A DNA stretch of 64,000 nucleotides. Origin: Bradyrhizobium sp. U87765 SZCCT0048 (lineage in GTDB: Bacteria > Pseudomonadota > Alphaproteobacteria > Rhizobiales > Xanthobacteraceae). The notes below the pieces were generated by a model. The model made no database searches, was not told where the DNA came from, and worked only from the letters and a program-made list of their open reading frames with translations. The translations under genes and the position numbers were made by a program. Positions 44,331 to 52,100 of this stretch are shown here, piece by piece. Where the stretch lies: NCBI RefSeq assembly GCF_018131225.1, contig NZ_JAFCMM010000004.1:558001-622000 (forward strand), in the 5' to 3' direction. The stretch's first letter is position 1, and the number at the start of each line of letters is the position of its first letter.

Positions 44331-45698
44331 TCATTTCGGCGGCGTGCCGTTGCGTGCCAGCACTTCGCCCGCGAGATACAGCGAGCCGGTGATGAGGATG
44401 CGCGGCGGCACCTCGTAGGCGAGGCGGGCGATGCCGCGCAACGCCGCCTCGACATCCCCAGCGATCTCGACGCGCATGCCGATCTCGCGCGCCGCATCGA
44501 CCAGACGTTCGACTGGCATCGCGTTGGGCTGGCCGGGAATCGGCACCGCGATGATATGGCGCGTCAGACCCGCGAAGTTCGACAGGAAGCCGCCCGCGTC
44601 CTTGTTGCCCATCATGCCCGCGACCACCACCAGCGGCCGCGGCACGCGTTCCTCGAGGTCGCCGAGCGCCGCGGCAACGACACGGCCGCCATCGACATTG
44701 TGGCCGCCATCGAGCCAGATCTCGGCTCCCGCGGGAGCGGCCGCGACCAGCGCACCGGCGCCGAGCCGCTGCATCCGCGCCGGCCACTCGGCGCGCGAGA
44801 TGCCGGTCTCGTAGGCCGCCGGCTCGATGTAAAAGGCATCGGTGGCGCGCAGCGCCGCGATCGCGAGCCCCGCATTGTCGAACTGATGGCGGCCGAACAG
44901 CCGCGGCGCCGACAGGTCGAACAACCCGCGCTCGTCCTGGTAGACGAGCCGGCCGCGCTCGACGCCGACATGCCAGTGCTGGCCGGCGGCATGCAGCGGC
45001 GCGCGCGCCCGCACCGCCACCGCCTCGATCACGGCGCCGGCTTCCGGCACCTGCTCGGCCAGCACCACCGGCACACCGCGCTTAATGATGCCGGCCTTCT
45101 CGGCGGCGATCTTGTCGAGCGTATCGCCGAGGAAATCCTGGTGGTCGATGCCGACCGGCGTGATGACGCTGACAGCGGGCCGTTCGACCACATTGGTGGC
45201 ATCGAGCCGGCCGCCAAGGCCGACCTCCAGGATGACTGCATCCGCCGGATGCTGCGCGAACAGCGTGAAGGCGGCCGCCGTCTCCATCTCGAACACGGTG
45301 ATCGGCGCACCATCGTTGACCTGTTCGCAGCGCGCCAGCGCAGCACGCAGTTCGTCGTCCTCGACCAGCACGCCGCCGCCGACGCGTCCGAGACGGAAGC
45401 GCTCGTTGATGCGCACGAGATGCGGCGAAGTATAGACATGGACGCGCAGCCCGGCGGCCTCGAGCATCGCGCGCAGATACGCGACCGTCGAACCCTTGCC
45501 GTTGGTGCCGGCGACATGGATCACCGGCGGCAGCTGGCGCTCGGGATGACCGAGCCGCTCGAGCAACTGCTCGATACGACCAAGGGTCAGGTCGATGCGC
45601 TTGGGATGCAGCGCCGTCAGCCGCGCCAGGATATCGTCGAGCGGCGACGGCGGATTGGCGCCATGCCCCTGAAGCTGGCCGTGAAGTCCGTCATTCAT
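44331..45698 (-). CDS. folC: folylpolyglutamate synthase/dihydrofolate synthase FolC
   Basis: FolC adds glutamate to dihydropteroate and then to tetrahydrofolates. The 455-residue Mur-ligase-like protein has the P-loop HVAGTNGKGSTVAYL, the SPHLVRINERFRL motif, FEMETAAAFTLFA, LEVGLGGRLDATNV and the C-terminal LDGGHNVDGG. It lies 27 bases after accD; the accD-folC pair downstream of trp genes is common in proteobacteria. Confidence 0.96.
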   Translation of the reverse strand: MNDGLHGQLQGHGANPPSPLDDILARLTALHPKRIDLTLGRIEQLLERLGHPERQLPPVIHVAGTNGKGSTVAYLRAMLEAAGLRVHVYTSPHLVRINERFRLGRVGGGVLVEDDELRAALARCEQVNDGAPITVFEMETAAAFTLFAQHPADAVILEVGLGGRLDATNVVERPAVSVITPVGIDHQDFLGDTLDKIAAEKAGIIKRGVPVVLAEQVPEAGAVIEAVAVRARAPLHAAGQHWHVGVERGRLVYQDERGLFDLSAPRLFGRHQFDNAGLAIAALRATDAFYIEPAAYETGISRAEWPARMQRLGAGALVAAAPAGAEIWLDGGHNVDGGRVVAAALGDLEERVPRPLVVVAGMMGNKDAGGFLSNFAGLTRHIIAVPIPGQPNAMPVERLVDAAREIGMRVEIAGDVEAALRGIARLAYEVPPRILITGSLYLAGEVLARNGTPPK

Positions 45699-45725
45699 CG
45701 CGGGTCCCCTCCGCGGCGCCGCGGA

Positions 45726-46649
45726 TCACACCGGCGGCGCGGCCGTCGGATCGGCGGCGGTATCCGCCCCCATGACATGGCGCGGCGGTTCGGCCCCGGC
45801 CGGCGGCGCCTTCATCAAGAGGCGGCATAGCCGCGCCAGCGTCGGACGCAGGTCGTGGCGATGCACCACCATGTCGACCATGCCGTGATCCTTGAGATAC
45901 TCGGCGCGCTGGAAGCCTTCCGGCAGCTTCTCGCGGATGGTCTGCTCGATGACGCGGGCGCCGGCGAAGCCGATCAGCGCGCCGGGCTCGGCAATATGCA
46001 CGTCGCCCAGCATCGCATAGGACGCGGTGACGCCGCCGGTGGTCGGGTTGGTGAGCACGACGATGTAGGGCAACCGCGCCTCGCGCAGCATCTGCACCGC
46101 GACCGTGGTGCGCGGCAGCTGCATCAGCGACAGGATGCCTTCCTGCATGCGCGCGCCGCCGGAGGCTGCGAACACGATGCAGGGCGAGCGCTTCTCGACG
46201 GCCAGCTCCAGGCCCTTGATGATGGCCTCGCCGGCCGCCATGCCGAGCGAGCCGCCCATGAAGTCGAAGTCCTGCACCACCACGACGGCGGGCGTGCCCT
46301 CGAGCTTGCCGAAGCCGACCTTGACCGAATCGTTCAGGCCCGTCTTGGCGCGGGCGTCCTTGATCTTGTCGACATAGCGACGCTCGTCGCGGAACTTGAG
46401 CGGATCGGCCGCGACCTCGGGCAACGCGACATCGAACCAGGTCTCGTTGTCGAACACCGACTTCAGCCGCGCCACCGCGCCCATGCGCATGTGGTAGTTG
46501 GAGCCGGGAATGACGAACTGGTTGCTTTCGACGTCCTTGTAGAACACCAGCTGCCCGGAATCCGGGCACTTGATCCAGAGATTCTCCGGCGTCTCCCGGC
46601 GCAGGAAGCTGCGGATCTTCGGGCGGACGACATTGGTGATCCAGTTCAT
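45726..46649 (-). CDS. accD: acetyl-CoA carboxylase carboxyltransferase subunit beta
   Basis: AccD with AccA moves the carboxyl group from biotin carboxyl carrier to acetyl-CoA, making malonyl-CoA. The 307-residue product has the crotonase-like core with GASGGARMQEG-type FAASGGARMQEGI, PTTGGVTASYAMLGD and GFAGARVIEQTI. The N-terminal zinc ribbon is degenerate: the four cysteines of E. coli AccD appear as Cys28, Ser31, Ile47 and Ser50. The start at 46649 lies 8 bases after GGAG. It is placed between trpA and folC. Confidence 0.96.
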   Translation of the reverse strand: MNWITNVVRPKIRSFLRRETPENLWIKCPDSGQLVFYKDVESNQFVIPGSNYHMRMGAVARLKSVFDNETWFDVALPEVAADPLKFRDERRYVDKIKDARAKTGLNDSVKVGFGKLEGTPAVVVVQDFDFMGGSLGMAAGEAIIKGLELAVEKRSPCIVFAASGGARMQEGILSLMQLPRTTVAVQMLREARLPYIVVLTNPTTGGVTASYAMLGDVHIAEPGALIGFAGARVIEQTIREKLPEGFQRAEYLKDHGMVDMVVHRHDLRPTLARLCRLLMKAPPAGAEPPRHVMGADTAADPTAAPPV

Positions 46650-46737
46650 GGTGCACACTCCATCGCACAGTCTATGTGCGGCCTCGGGACCTGCACCACA
46701 AGGGGCCGGACCCTGGTCAAAACCTGCAAAAAAAGCC

Positions 46738-47574
46738 CTACTCGGCCGCCTGCCGGGCGTCCCGGACGCCGGCGGCCAGCGCCGCGGTCAGATCCGCGAC
46801 CGCGGCGACGGTCTTCGCCGTCGCACGGCCCTCGGCGTCGAGGGTGCCCCGCAGCGCATCGACCAGCGCCGTGCCGACGACCACGCCATCGGCATGCCGT
46901 GCGATGGCACGGGCGGCGTCCGGCGTCCTGATGCCGAAGCCGACACTGACCGGAAGCGCGGTGTGGCGTTTGATCCGTTCCACGGCCTTGCTGACCGCCG
47001 CGGTGTCCGCGCTGGCGCTGCCGGTGATGCCGGTGATCGACACGTAGTAGACGAAGCCCGAGGTGTTCGCGAGCACCGCCGGCAGGCGCTTGTCGTCGGT
47101 GGTCGGCGTCGCCAGACGGATGAAGTTGAGCCCGGCGTTCAGCGCCGGCACGCACAGCTCGTCATCTTCCTCGGCCGGCAGATCGACGATGATCAGCCCG
47201 TCGACGCCGGCCGCCCTGGCATCCGCGAGGAACGCCGGGACGCCATAGATGAAGATCGGATTGTAGTAACCCATCAGGATCAGCGGCGTGGTGGTATCGT
47301 CCTTGCGGAACGCGCGCACGACGTCGAGCGTCTTCTTCAGCGTGGTGCCGGCCTTCAGCGCCCGCAGGCCCGCAGCCTGGATCGAGGGGCCGTCGGCCAT
47401 CGGATCGGTGAACGGCATGCCGATCTCGATGACGTCGGCGCCGGCCTTCGGCAGCGCCTTGATGATCTCCAGCGAGGTGGCGAGGTCCGGATCGCCGGCC
47501 ATCACGAAGGTGACGAACGCGGCGCGACCCTCGCGCTTCAGGTCGGCGAAACGCTGATCGATGCGGGTGGTCAC
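46738..47574 (-). CDS. trpA: tryptophan synthase alpha chain
   Basis: TrpA cleaves indole-3-glycerol phosphate to indole and glyceraldehyde-3-phosphate and channels indole to TrpB. The 278-residue TIM barrel has the catalytic Glu in IEIGMPFTDPMADGP and the Asp in LIIVDLPAEED, plus GYYNPIFIYG and SVGFGIRTP. It starts with GTG, overlapping the trpB tga (GTGA at 47571-47574). Confidence 0.97.
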   Translation of the reverse strand: MTTRIDQRFADLKREGRAAFVTFVMAGDPDLATSLEIIKALPKAGADVIEIGMPFTDPMADGPSIQAAGLRALKAGTTLKKTLDVVRAFRKDDTTTPLILMGYYNPIFIYGVPAFLADARAAGVDGLIIVDLPAEEDDELCVPALNAGLNFIRLATPTTDDKRLPAVLANTSGFVYYVSITGITGSASADTAAVSKAVERIKRHTALPVSVGFGIRTPDAARAIARHADGVVVGTALVDALRGTLDAEGRATAKTVAAVADLTAALAAGVRDARQAAE

Positions 47575-48785
47575 TTGCTGCCTTTCAGAATGTCTGCGAC
47601 CTGCGGAATGTCCTTGTCGCCACGGCCAGAAAGATTGACCACCATCAGGTGATCCTTGCCGCGCCTGGGCGCGAGCTCGATCACCTTGGCGATGGCATGG
47701 GCGGGTTCGAGCGCCGGAATGATGCCTTCGAGCTTCGACAGCAGCTGGAAGGCCGCGAGCGCTTCGTCGTCGGTGGCGGAGAGGTAGTTGACGCGGCCGG
47801 TCTCATGCAGCCAGGAGTGCTCGGGACCGATGCCGGGATAGTCGAGGCCGGCGGAAATCGAGTGCGCCTCGAGAATCTGGCCGTCGTCGTCCATCAGCAG
47901 ATAGGTGCGGTTGCCATGCAGTACGCCGGGGCGACCACCGGCGATCGACGCCGCATGCAGCTGGGTGAGGCCGTGACCGGCGGCCTCGACGCCGAAGATC
48001 TCGACCGAGGGATCGTCGAGGAACGGGTGGAACAGGCCCATCGCGTTGGAGCCGCCGCCGATGCAGGCGACCAGCGAATCCGGCAAACGGCCCTCGATCT
48101 CGCGCATCTGCGCCCTGGTCTCATTGCCGATGATCGACTGGAAGTCGCGCACCATCATCGGATAGGGATGCGGGCCGGCGACCGTGCCGATGCAGTAGAA
48201 GGTGTCGTGGACGTTGGTGACCCAGTCACGCAGCGCCTCGTTCATGGCGTCCTTCAGCGTGCGCGAGCCGGACTGTACCGGCACCACCGTGGCGCCGAGC
48301 ATCTGCATGCGGAAGACGTTCGGCATCTGCCGCTCGACGTCGACCGCGCCCATGTAGACCACGCAGTCGAGGCCGAAGCGCGCGCACAGCGTCGCAGTGG
48401 CGACGCCGTGCTGTCCGGCGCCGGTCTCCGCGATGATGCGCTTCTTGCCCATCCGCCGCGCGACCATGATCTGGCCGAGCACGTTGTTCACCTTGTGCGA
48501 GCCGGTGTGGTTGAGCTCTTCGCGCTTGAAATAGATCTTCGCGCCGCCGAGATGTTCGGTCAGCCGCTCGGCGAAATACAGCGGCGACGGCCGGCCGACA
48601 TAGTCCTTGAGATAGCCGTCCATCTCGCGCTGGAATGCCGGATCGGCCTTGGCGTCGGCATAGGCCTTTTCCAGATCGAGGATCAGCGGCATCAGCGTTT
48701 CGGCGACGAAGCGGCCGCCGAACTGGCCGAAATGGCCGTGCTCGTCGGGACCACTGCGGAAGGAATTGGGTAGCGGCTGGTTCAT
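47571..48785 (-). CDS. trpB: tryptophan synthase beta chain
   Basis: The PLP enzyme that condenses indole with serine. The 404-residue product has the cofactor lysine in NHTGSHKVNNVLGQ, the GAGQHGVATATLCA loop, and the phosphate-binding CIGGGSNAMG. The ATG overlaps the trpF stop by four bases and the stop overlaps trpA, so trpF-B-A is one translationally coupled unit. Confidence 0.98.
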   Translation of the reverse strand: MNQPLPNSFRSGPDEHGHFGQFGGRFVAETLMPLILDLEKAYADAKADPAFQREMDGYLKDYVGRPSPLYFAERLTEHLGGAKIYFKREELNHTGSHKVNNVLGQIMVARRMGKKRIIAETGAGQHGVATATLCARFGLDCVVYMGAVDVERQMPNVFRMQMLGATVVPVQSGSRTLKDAMNEALRDWVTNVHDTFYCIGTVAGPHPYPMMVRDFQSIIGNETRAQMREIEGRLPDSLVACIGGGSNAMGLFHPFLDDPSVEIFGVEAAGHGLTQLHAASIAGGRPGVLHGNRTYLLMDDDGQILEAHSISAGLDYPGIGPEHSWLHETGRVNYLSATDDEALAAFQLLSKLEGIIPALEPAHAIAKVIELAPRRGKDHLMVVNLSGRGDKDIPQVADILKGSK

Positions 48786-49462
48786 GCGCGGCTCGCGGTG
48801 AGAGGGGACGGCGCGGCGCCGGCCGCGGCACGCGCGGCAGCGACGAAGGCCTGGATCCTGGTGATGTCTTTCACGCCGGGCACGCTCTCGACACCCGACG
48901 ACACGTCGACCCCGCCGGCGCCGGTGACGCGCAACGCCTCGGCGACATTGCCGGCATCGAGGCCACCCGACACCATGAAGGGAATGGCGAGCGCCACACG
49001 CTCGAGCAGATGCCAGTCGAATGGACGGCCAAGACCGCCGGGACGGGTGGCGTCCTTCGGCGCGCGGGCATCGAACAGGATACGATCCGCCGCGGCGGCG
49101 TAACCCGGCAGGACGGCGAGATCAGCGACCGTCTCGACGGGAAGCGCCTTCATCACCGGCAAACCGAACCGCTGCTTGATGTCCCGCACCCGCGCCACGC
49201 TTTCCTTGCCGTGCAGCTGCAGCATCTGCGGGTCGAGCGCATCGATGATGTTGGCGAACGTCGCGTCGTCGGCATCGACCGTCAGCGCCACCTTGAGCGC
49301 GCGCCTGCGGACCTGACGACCGAGCTCACGCGCGCGGCCGAGATCGACATGGCGCGGCGATGGCGGAAAGAACACGAACCCCACCATGTCGGCGCCGGCC
49401 GCCAGCGATGCCTCGAGCGTCTCGGGCGTGGACAGGCCGCAGATCTTGACGAGCAGGGACAT
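48782..49462 (-). CDS. trpF: phosphoribosylanthranilate isomerase
   Basis: TrpF performs the Amadori rearrangement in tryptophan synthesis. The 226-residue barrel begins LVKICGLSTPETLEAS with the catalytic cysteine, continues GFVFFPPSPRHV, LQLHGKE and LFDAR with the catalytic aspartate, and ends GGLDAGNVAEAL and GVDVSSGVESVPG. The ATG at 49462 opens directly on the first strand. It is the first gene of trpF-trpB-trpA. Confidence 0.96.
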   Translation of the reverse strand: MSLLVKICGLSTPETLEASLAAGADMVGFVFFPPSPRHVDLGRARELGRQVRRRALKVALTVDADDATFANIIDALDPQMLQLHGKESVARVRDIKQRFGLPVMKALPVETVADLAVLPGYAAAADRILFDARAPKDATRPGGLGRPFDWHLLERVALAIPFMVSGGLDAGNVAEALRVTGAGGVDVSSGVESVPGVKDITRIQAFVAAARAAAGAAPSPLTASRA

Positions 49463-49592
49463 CGCTGGAAACGGGTTCCGGAGGGCCGGTCGGGCCGTAT
49501 GACGGTTTGATGTGGACGGGGCGGGTTCTACAACGTCGCGAGGGGCTTGTCTCGCCCCCAATCGCCGCGCCGCCGCCGGGGCGCCGCAGGCG

Positions 49593-49650
49593 AGCCTTGC
49601 CTCAATAGCCTTGCCTCAGGAGCCTTGCTTCAGCGAGCTTCGCCTCAATT
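49593..49650. repeat. imperfect tandem repeat, four copies of about 14-15 bases
   Basis: AGCCTTGCCTCAAT, AGCCTTGCCTCAGG, AGCCTTGCTTCAGCG and AGCTTCGCCTCAATT lie head to tail, the last copy overlapping the end of the LapA-domain gene. They occupy the space between that gene and trpF. Confidence 0.7.
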
Positions 49651-49989
49651 CGACCGGATGAGGGGAACCTGGGCCTGGGCGGCCTGGGCGCGCTCGGCAC
49701 GCAGGTCGTCGAGCTGGAGACGGATCGCGCGGGCATCGGCCTCGAGCCGGCGCGCGGCACGGCGCCAGTGGCGCTGGCCGAACCAGGTCGCGACCCCGCC
49801 TGCGACAACCCCCAGGATCGCCACCAGGATGAGGACGACGAACAGCGGCAGGGTCACGGCAATGGACGGATCGACGGTATTGAAGGGATCGAACGAGACC
49901 GTCACGAGATGGCGGTTGGCGACCGCGAACACCACGAACACCACCGCCAGCGGGATCAGCACCAGGACGTTGACGATCTTTCGGAGCAT
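49645..49989 (-). CDS. LapA-domain membrane protein
   Basis: The 114-residue protein has two transmembrane helices (about 7-25 and 46-68), the LapA/DUF1049 signature VFAVANRHLVTVSFDPF between them, and a charged coiled-coil tail (RRAARRLEADARAIRLQLDD). Members are linked to lipopolysaccharide assembly in E. coli (LapA). The gene commonly lies near ihfB and rpsA in proteobacteria, as here. A precise role in this organism is not shown. Confidence 0.85.
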   Translation of the reverse strand: MLRKIVNVLVLIPLAVVFVVFAVANRHLVTVSFDPFNTVDPSIAVTLPLFVVLILVAILGVVAGGVATWFGQRHWRRAARRLEADARAIRLQLDDLRAERAQAAQAQVPLIRSN

Positions 49990-50343
49990 GATCCCTCACC
50001 AGGCAGAGTTCGCCGCCAATGCCATCCGCCCCGCACATCGGCTCGGCCCGGCGTCATCATCACGGACATGGCGTCAAGGGTAGCACCAAACCGCAGACGA
50101 AAGGGAGAGTGCGGTTGCGGAGTGGCAGGGTACGCAACGGCCGCCGGGCTTGTTTGTCGCGGGCCTGGACAGCTGTGTTTCGGGAGGCAGCCCTGACGGC
50201 GTGATGTCGACGGTCCGCCCGAGACATCCGCAGATGCGACGCCGTGCCCTGCTGTGCGGTGACCGAAATATGACCGCGCGCCTGATCCAGAGTCTGCTCA
50301 GATGTCCGATTGGAGATCGAACGGGAGATCCGGCCGGAAACGA
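49990..50343. other. intergenic region upstream of the LapA-domain gene
   Basis: 354 bases between ihfB and the LapA-domain gene on the minus strand. The small frame open at 50150-50353 has no family signature or clear ribosome-binding site. No hairpin with a T run and no tRNA were found, so ihfB and the LapA gene may be joined by read-through. Confidence 0.5.
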
Positions 50344-50685
50344 TCAGTCCTGATCGGCGGACTCGTCATCGTCGTCCGCAGCCGACGCTGCAGCACCACC
50401 TGGCATGTCGCGATTGAGCCGCTCGCGCATTTCCTTGCCGGTCTTGAAGAACGGCACGCTCTTCTGATCGACCGGCACATGCTCGCCGGTTCGCGGGTTG
50501 CGGCCGGCGCGCGCCGGCCGGTGCTTGACCGAGAAAGCGCCGAAGCCCCGCAGCTCGACCCGATCGCCGCGCGCCAGCGCGGCGACGATTTCATCGAGGA
50601 TCGCGTTCACGATGTTCTCGACGTCCCGCTGGTAAAGGTGCGGATTGTGCTCGGCGATACGCTGAACAAGTTCGGATTTAATCAT
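50344..50685 (-). CDS. ihfB: integration host factor subunit beta
   Basis: A nucleoid protein that, with IHF-alpha, sharply bends DNA. The 113-residue product starts MIKSELVQRIAEHNPHL, has the DNA-arm motif LRGFGAFSVKHRPARAGRNP and TGKEMRERLN, and carries an acidic tail (about 15 Asp/Glu/Ser/Ala residues) beyond the usual end. The ATG at 50685 was chosen over one two codons upstream by comparison with the family start. Confidence 0.95.
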   Translation of the reverse strand: MIKSELVQRIAEHNPHLYQRDVENIVNAILDEIVAALARGDRVELRGFGAFSVKHRPARAGRNPRTGEHVPVDQKSVPFFKTGKEMRERLNRDMPGGAAASAADDDDESADQD

Positions 50686-50858
50686 CGGCACCAGTGTCCG
50701 TGGATCGTGCGATTTACCATTTCCGTGAAAATCCTCGGAGCTGTCAAGACGTTAATTGCTGCCAAAACCACGTGAAACTACGTGACAAACGCTGAAAAAA
50801 CGGCCTGCGCGCGCATCAGCGACATTGCTGCAACGCGCCCAAACCAGGCGCTGCGCGG

Positions 50859-51839
50859 TCACTGCGCAGCCCCCGGCTGCCAGATCGCGAGCATGCCGTC
50901 GAGGCTGGCGCGATCGACCGCCTGAAGCACCGCGGAGTGCTCGAGCCGCTGCGCGAACGACGTCAGGCCGACCGCTTCCAGGCTCACCACCGCCGCCGCG
51001 CGCAGGAATGTCATATCGCTGAGGCTCGGCGTCAGCTTGAAATCGCGAACCGGGAGATCGGCAGGAATTTTCTTCTCCGCGACCAGCCAGGCGATCGCGG
51101 TCTTCTCGTCGCCGAGCTGGTCGACCAGCTTCAGCCCGACGGCCTGGTGGCCGGTGAACACGCGGCCATCGGCGACGGTCTGCAGCGTATCGTCGTCCAT
51201 CTGGCGACGGTCCTTCACGAGGTTGCGAAACCAGGCGTAGGAATCCTTCACCAGCATATCGAGGGCGGCGCGCGCCTCGGGGCTGGTCGGCTCGAAGCCG
51301 TTCGGCGCGGCCTTGAGCGGCGACGACTTCACTTCCTCGACCTTGACCCCGACGGTCTTCAGCAGCTCGGCGAAGTTGGGAAACTGGAACAGCACACCAA
51401 TCGACCCGACCAGTGACGTCTGCTGGGCGACGATGTGGTCGGAGGCCAGCGCGGTGATGTAGGCGCCGGAGGCGCACAGGCCGTCAACGACCACCACCAG
51501 CGGTTTCTTGGCCTTGAGGCGGATCAGCGCGTCATAAAGCTGCTCGGAGCCCGAGGTGGTGCCGCCCGGCGAATTGATATGGACGATGACGGCTGCGGCC
51601 GGCGACTTCTCCAGCCGCTCCAGCGCCTCGACCCGGTCACGGTTGCTCTGGATGAGCCCCTCGATGGTGACCCGTGCGATGGCGTTGCCGCCGGTCAGCG
51701 CATTGCGGCCGGAAGGCGTCGCCACCACGGCCACGACGATCAGGGCGACGATGGCGGCGACCGTCGCGACGACGCGCCAGAATGTGAGCTTGCGGCGAAT
51801 CCGCCGGCGGTCGACGATCACATCGGGGTCGTAGGTCAT
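50859..51839 (-). CDS. sppA: signal peptide peptidase SppA
   Basis: A membrane-bound serine protease that degrades cleaved signal peptides. The 326-residue short-form SppA has one N-terminal transmembrane helix (about 22-42), INSPGGTTSGSEQLYDAL, the catalytic serine in DGLCASGAYITALAS, SLVGSIGVLFQFPN and the lysine in VEEVKSSPLKAAPNGF. It lies between rpsA and ihfB on the same strand. Confidence 0.95.
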   Translation of the reverse strand: MTYDPDVIVDRRRIRRKLTFWRVVATVAAIVALIVVAVVATPSGRNALTGGNAIARVTIEGLIQSNRDRVEALERLEKSPAAAVIVHINSPGGTTSGSEQLYDALIRLKAKKPLVVVVDGLCASGAYITALASDHIVAQQTSLVGSIGVLFQFPNFAELLKTVGVKVEEVKSSPLKAAPNGFEPTSPEARAALDMLVKDSYAWFRNLVKDRRQMDDDTLQTVADGRVFTGHQAVGLKLVDQLGDEKTAIAWLVAEKKIPADLPVRDFKLTPSLSDMTFLRAAAVVSLEAVGLTSFAQRLEHSAVLQAVDRASLDGMLAIWQPGAAQ

Positions 51840-51928
51840 CGGAACTCTCCGGGAGATCTGCGCCGCACGTCATGTCCGTGCGACCTTGAGATGGCGTAAC
51901 CTGATTTGTTCAATTGCAACGCAATATG

Positions 51929-51957
51929 AAAAAAACATGATCGTATCCACGATCATG
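51929..51957 (-). terminator. dyad with T tract upstream of sppA
   Basis: A perfect 9-bp inverted repeat CATGATCGT / ACGATCATG with loop of four. On the minus strand it is followed by seven T. It lies after the rpsA terminator and about 90 bases before sppA, so it is either a second rpsA terminator or an attenuator/operator of sppA. Confidence 0.55.
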
Positions 51958-52041
51958 GCCTGCCAGCTCGTTCACTAGAGCATTTTCGGGCCGGCGGATA
52001 CGGCCCGCCCGGCCGCGCCGCGCCATCGGACAGGCTGTGAC

Positions 52042-52076
52042 AAACAAAAGGGGCCCCGGCGATGCCGGAGCCCCCT
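52042..52076 (-). terminator. rpsA terminator
   Basis: Read on the minus strand, an 11-bp GC-rich stem (one G-T pair) around a three-base loop is followed by TTTTGTTTG, starting 27 bases after the rpsA stop. Confidence 0.85.
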
Positions 52077-52100
52077 TCCGTACGGCGGTGCCGATACGGC

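Noticed and set aside
50150..50353. 67-codon plus-strand frame between the LapA-domain gene and ihfB
   Set aside because: No family similarity, overlaps the ihfB 3' end in antisense, and lacks a Shine-Dalgarno.
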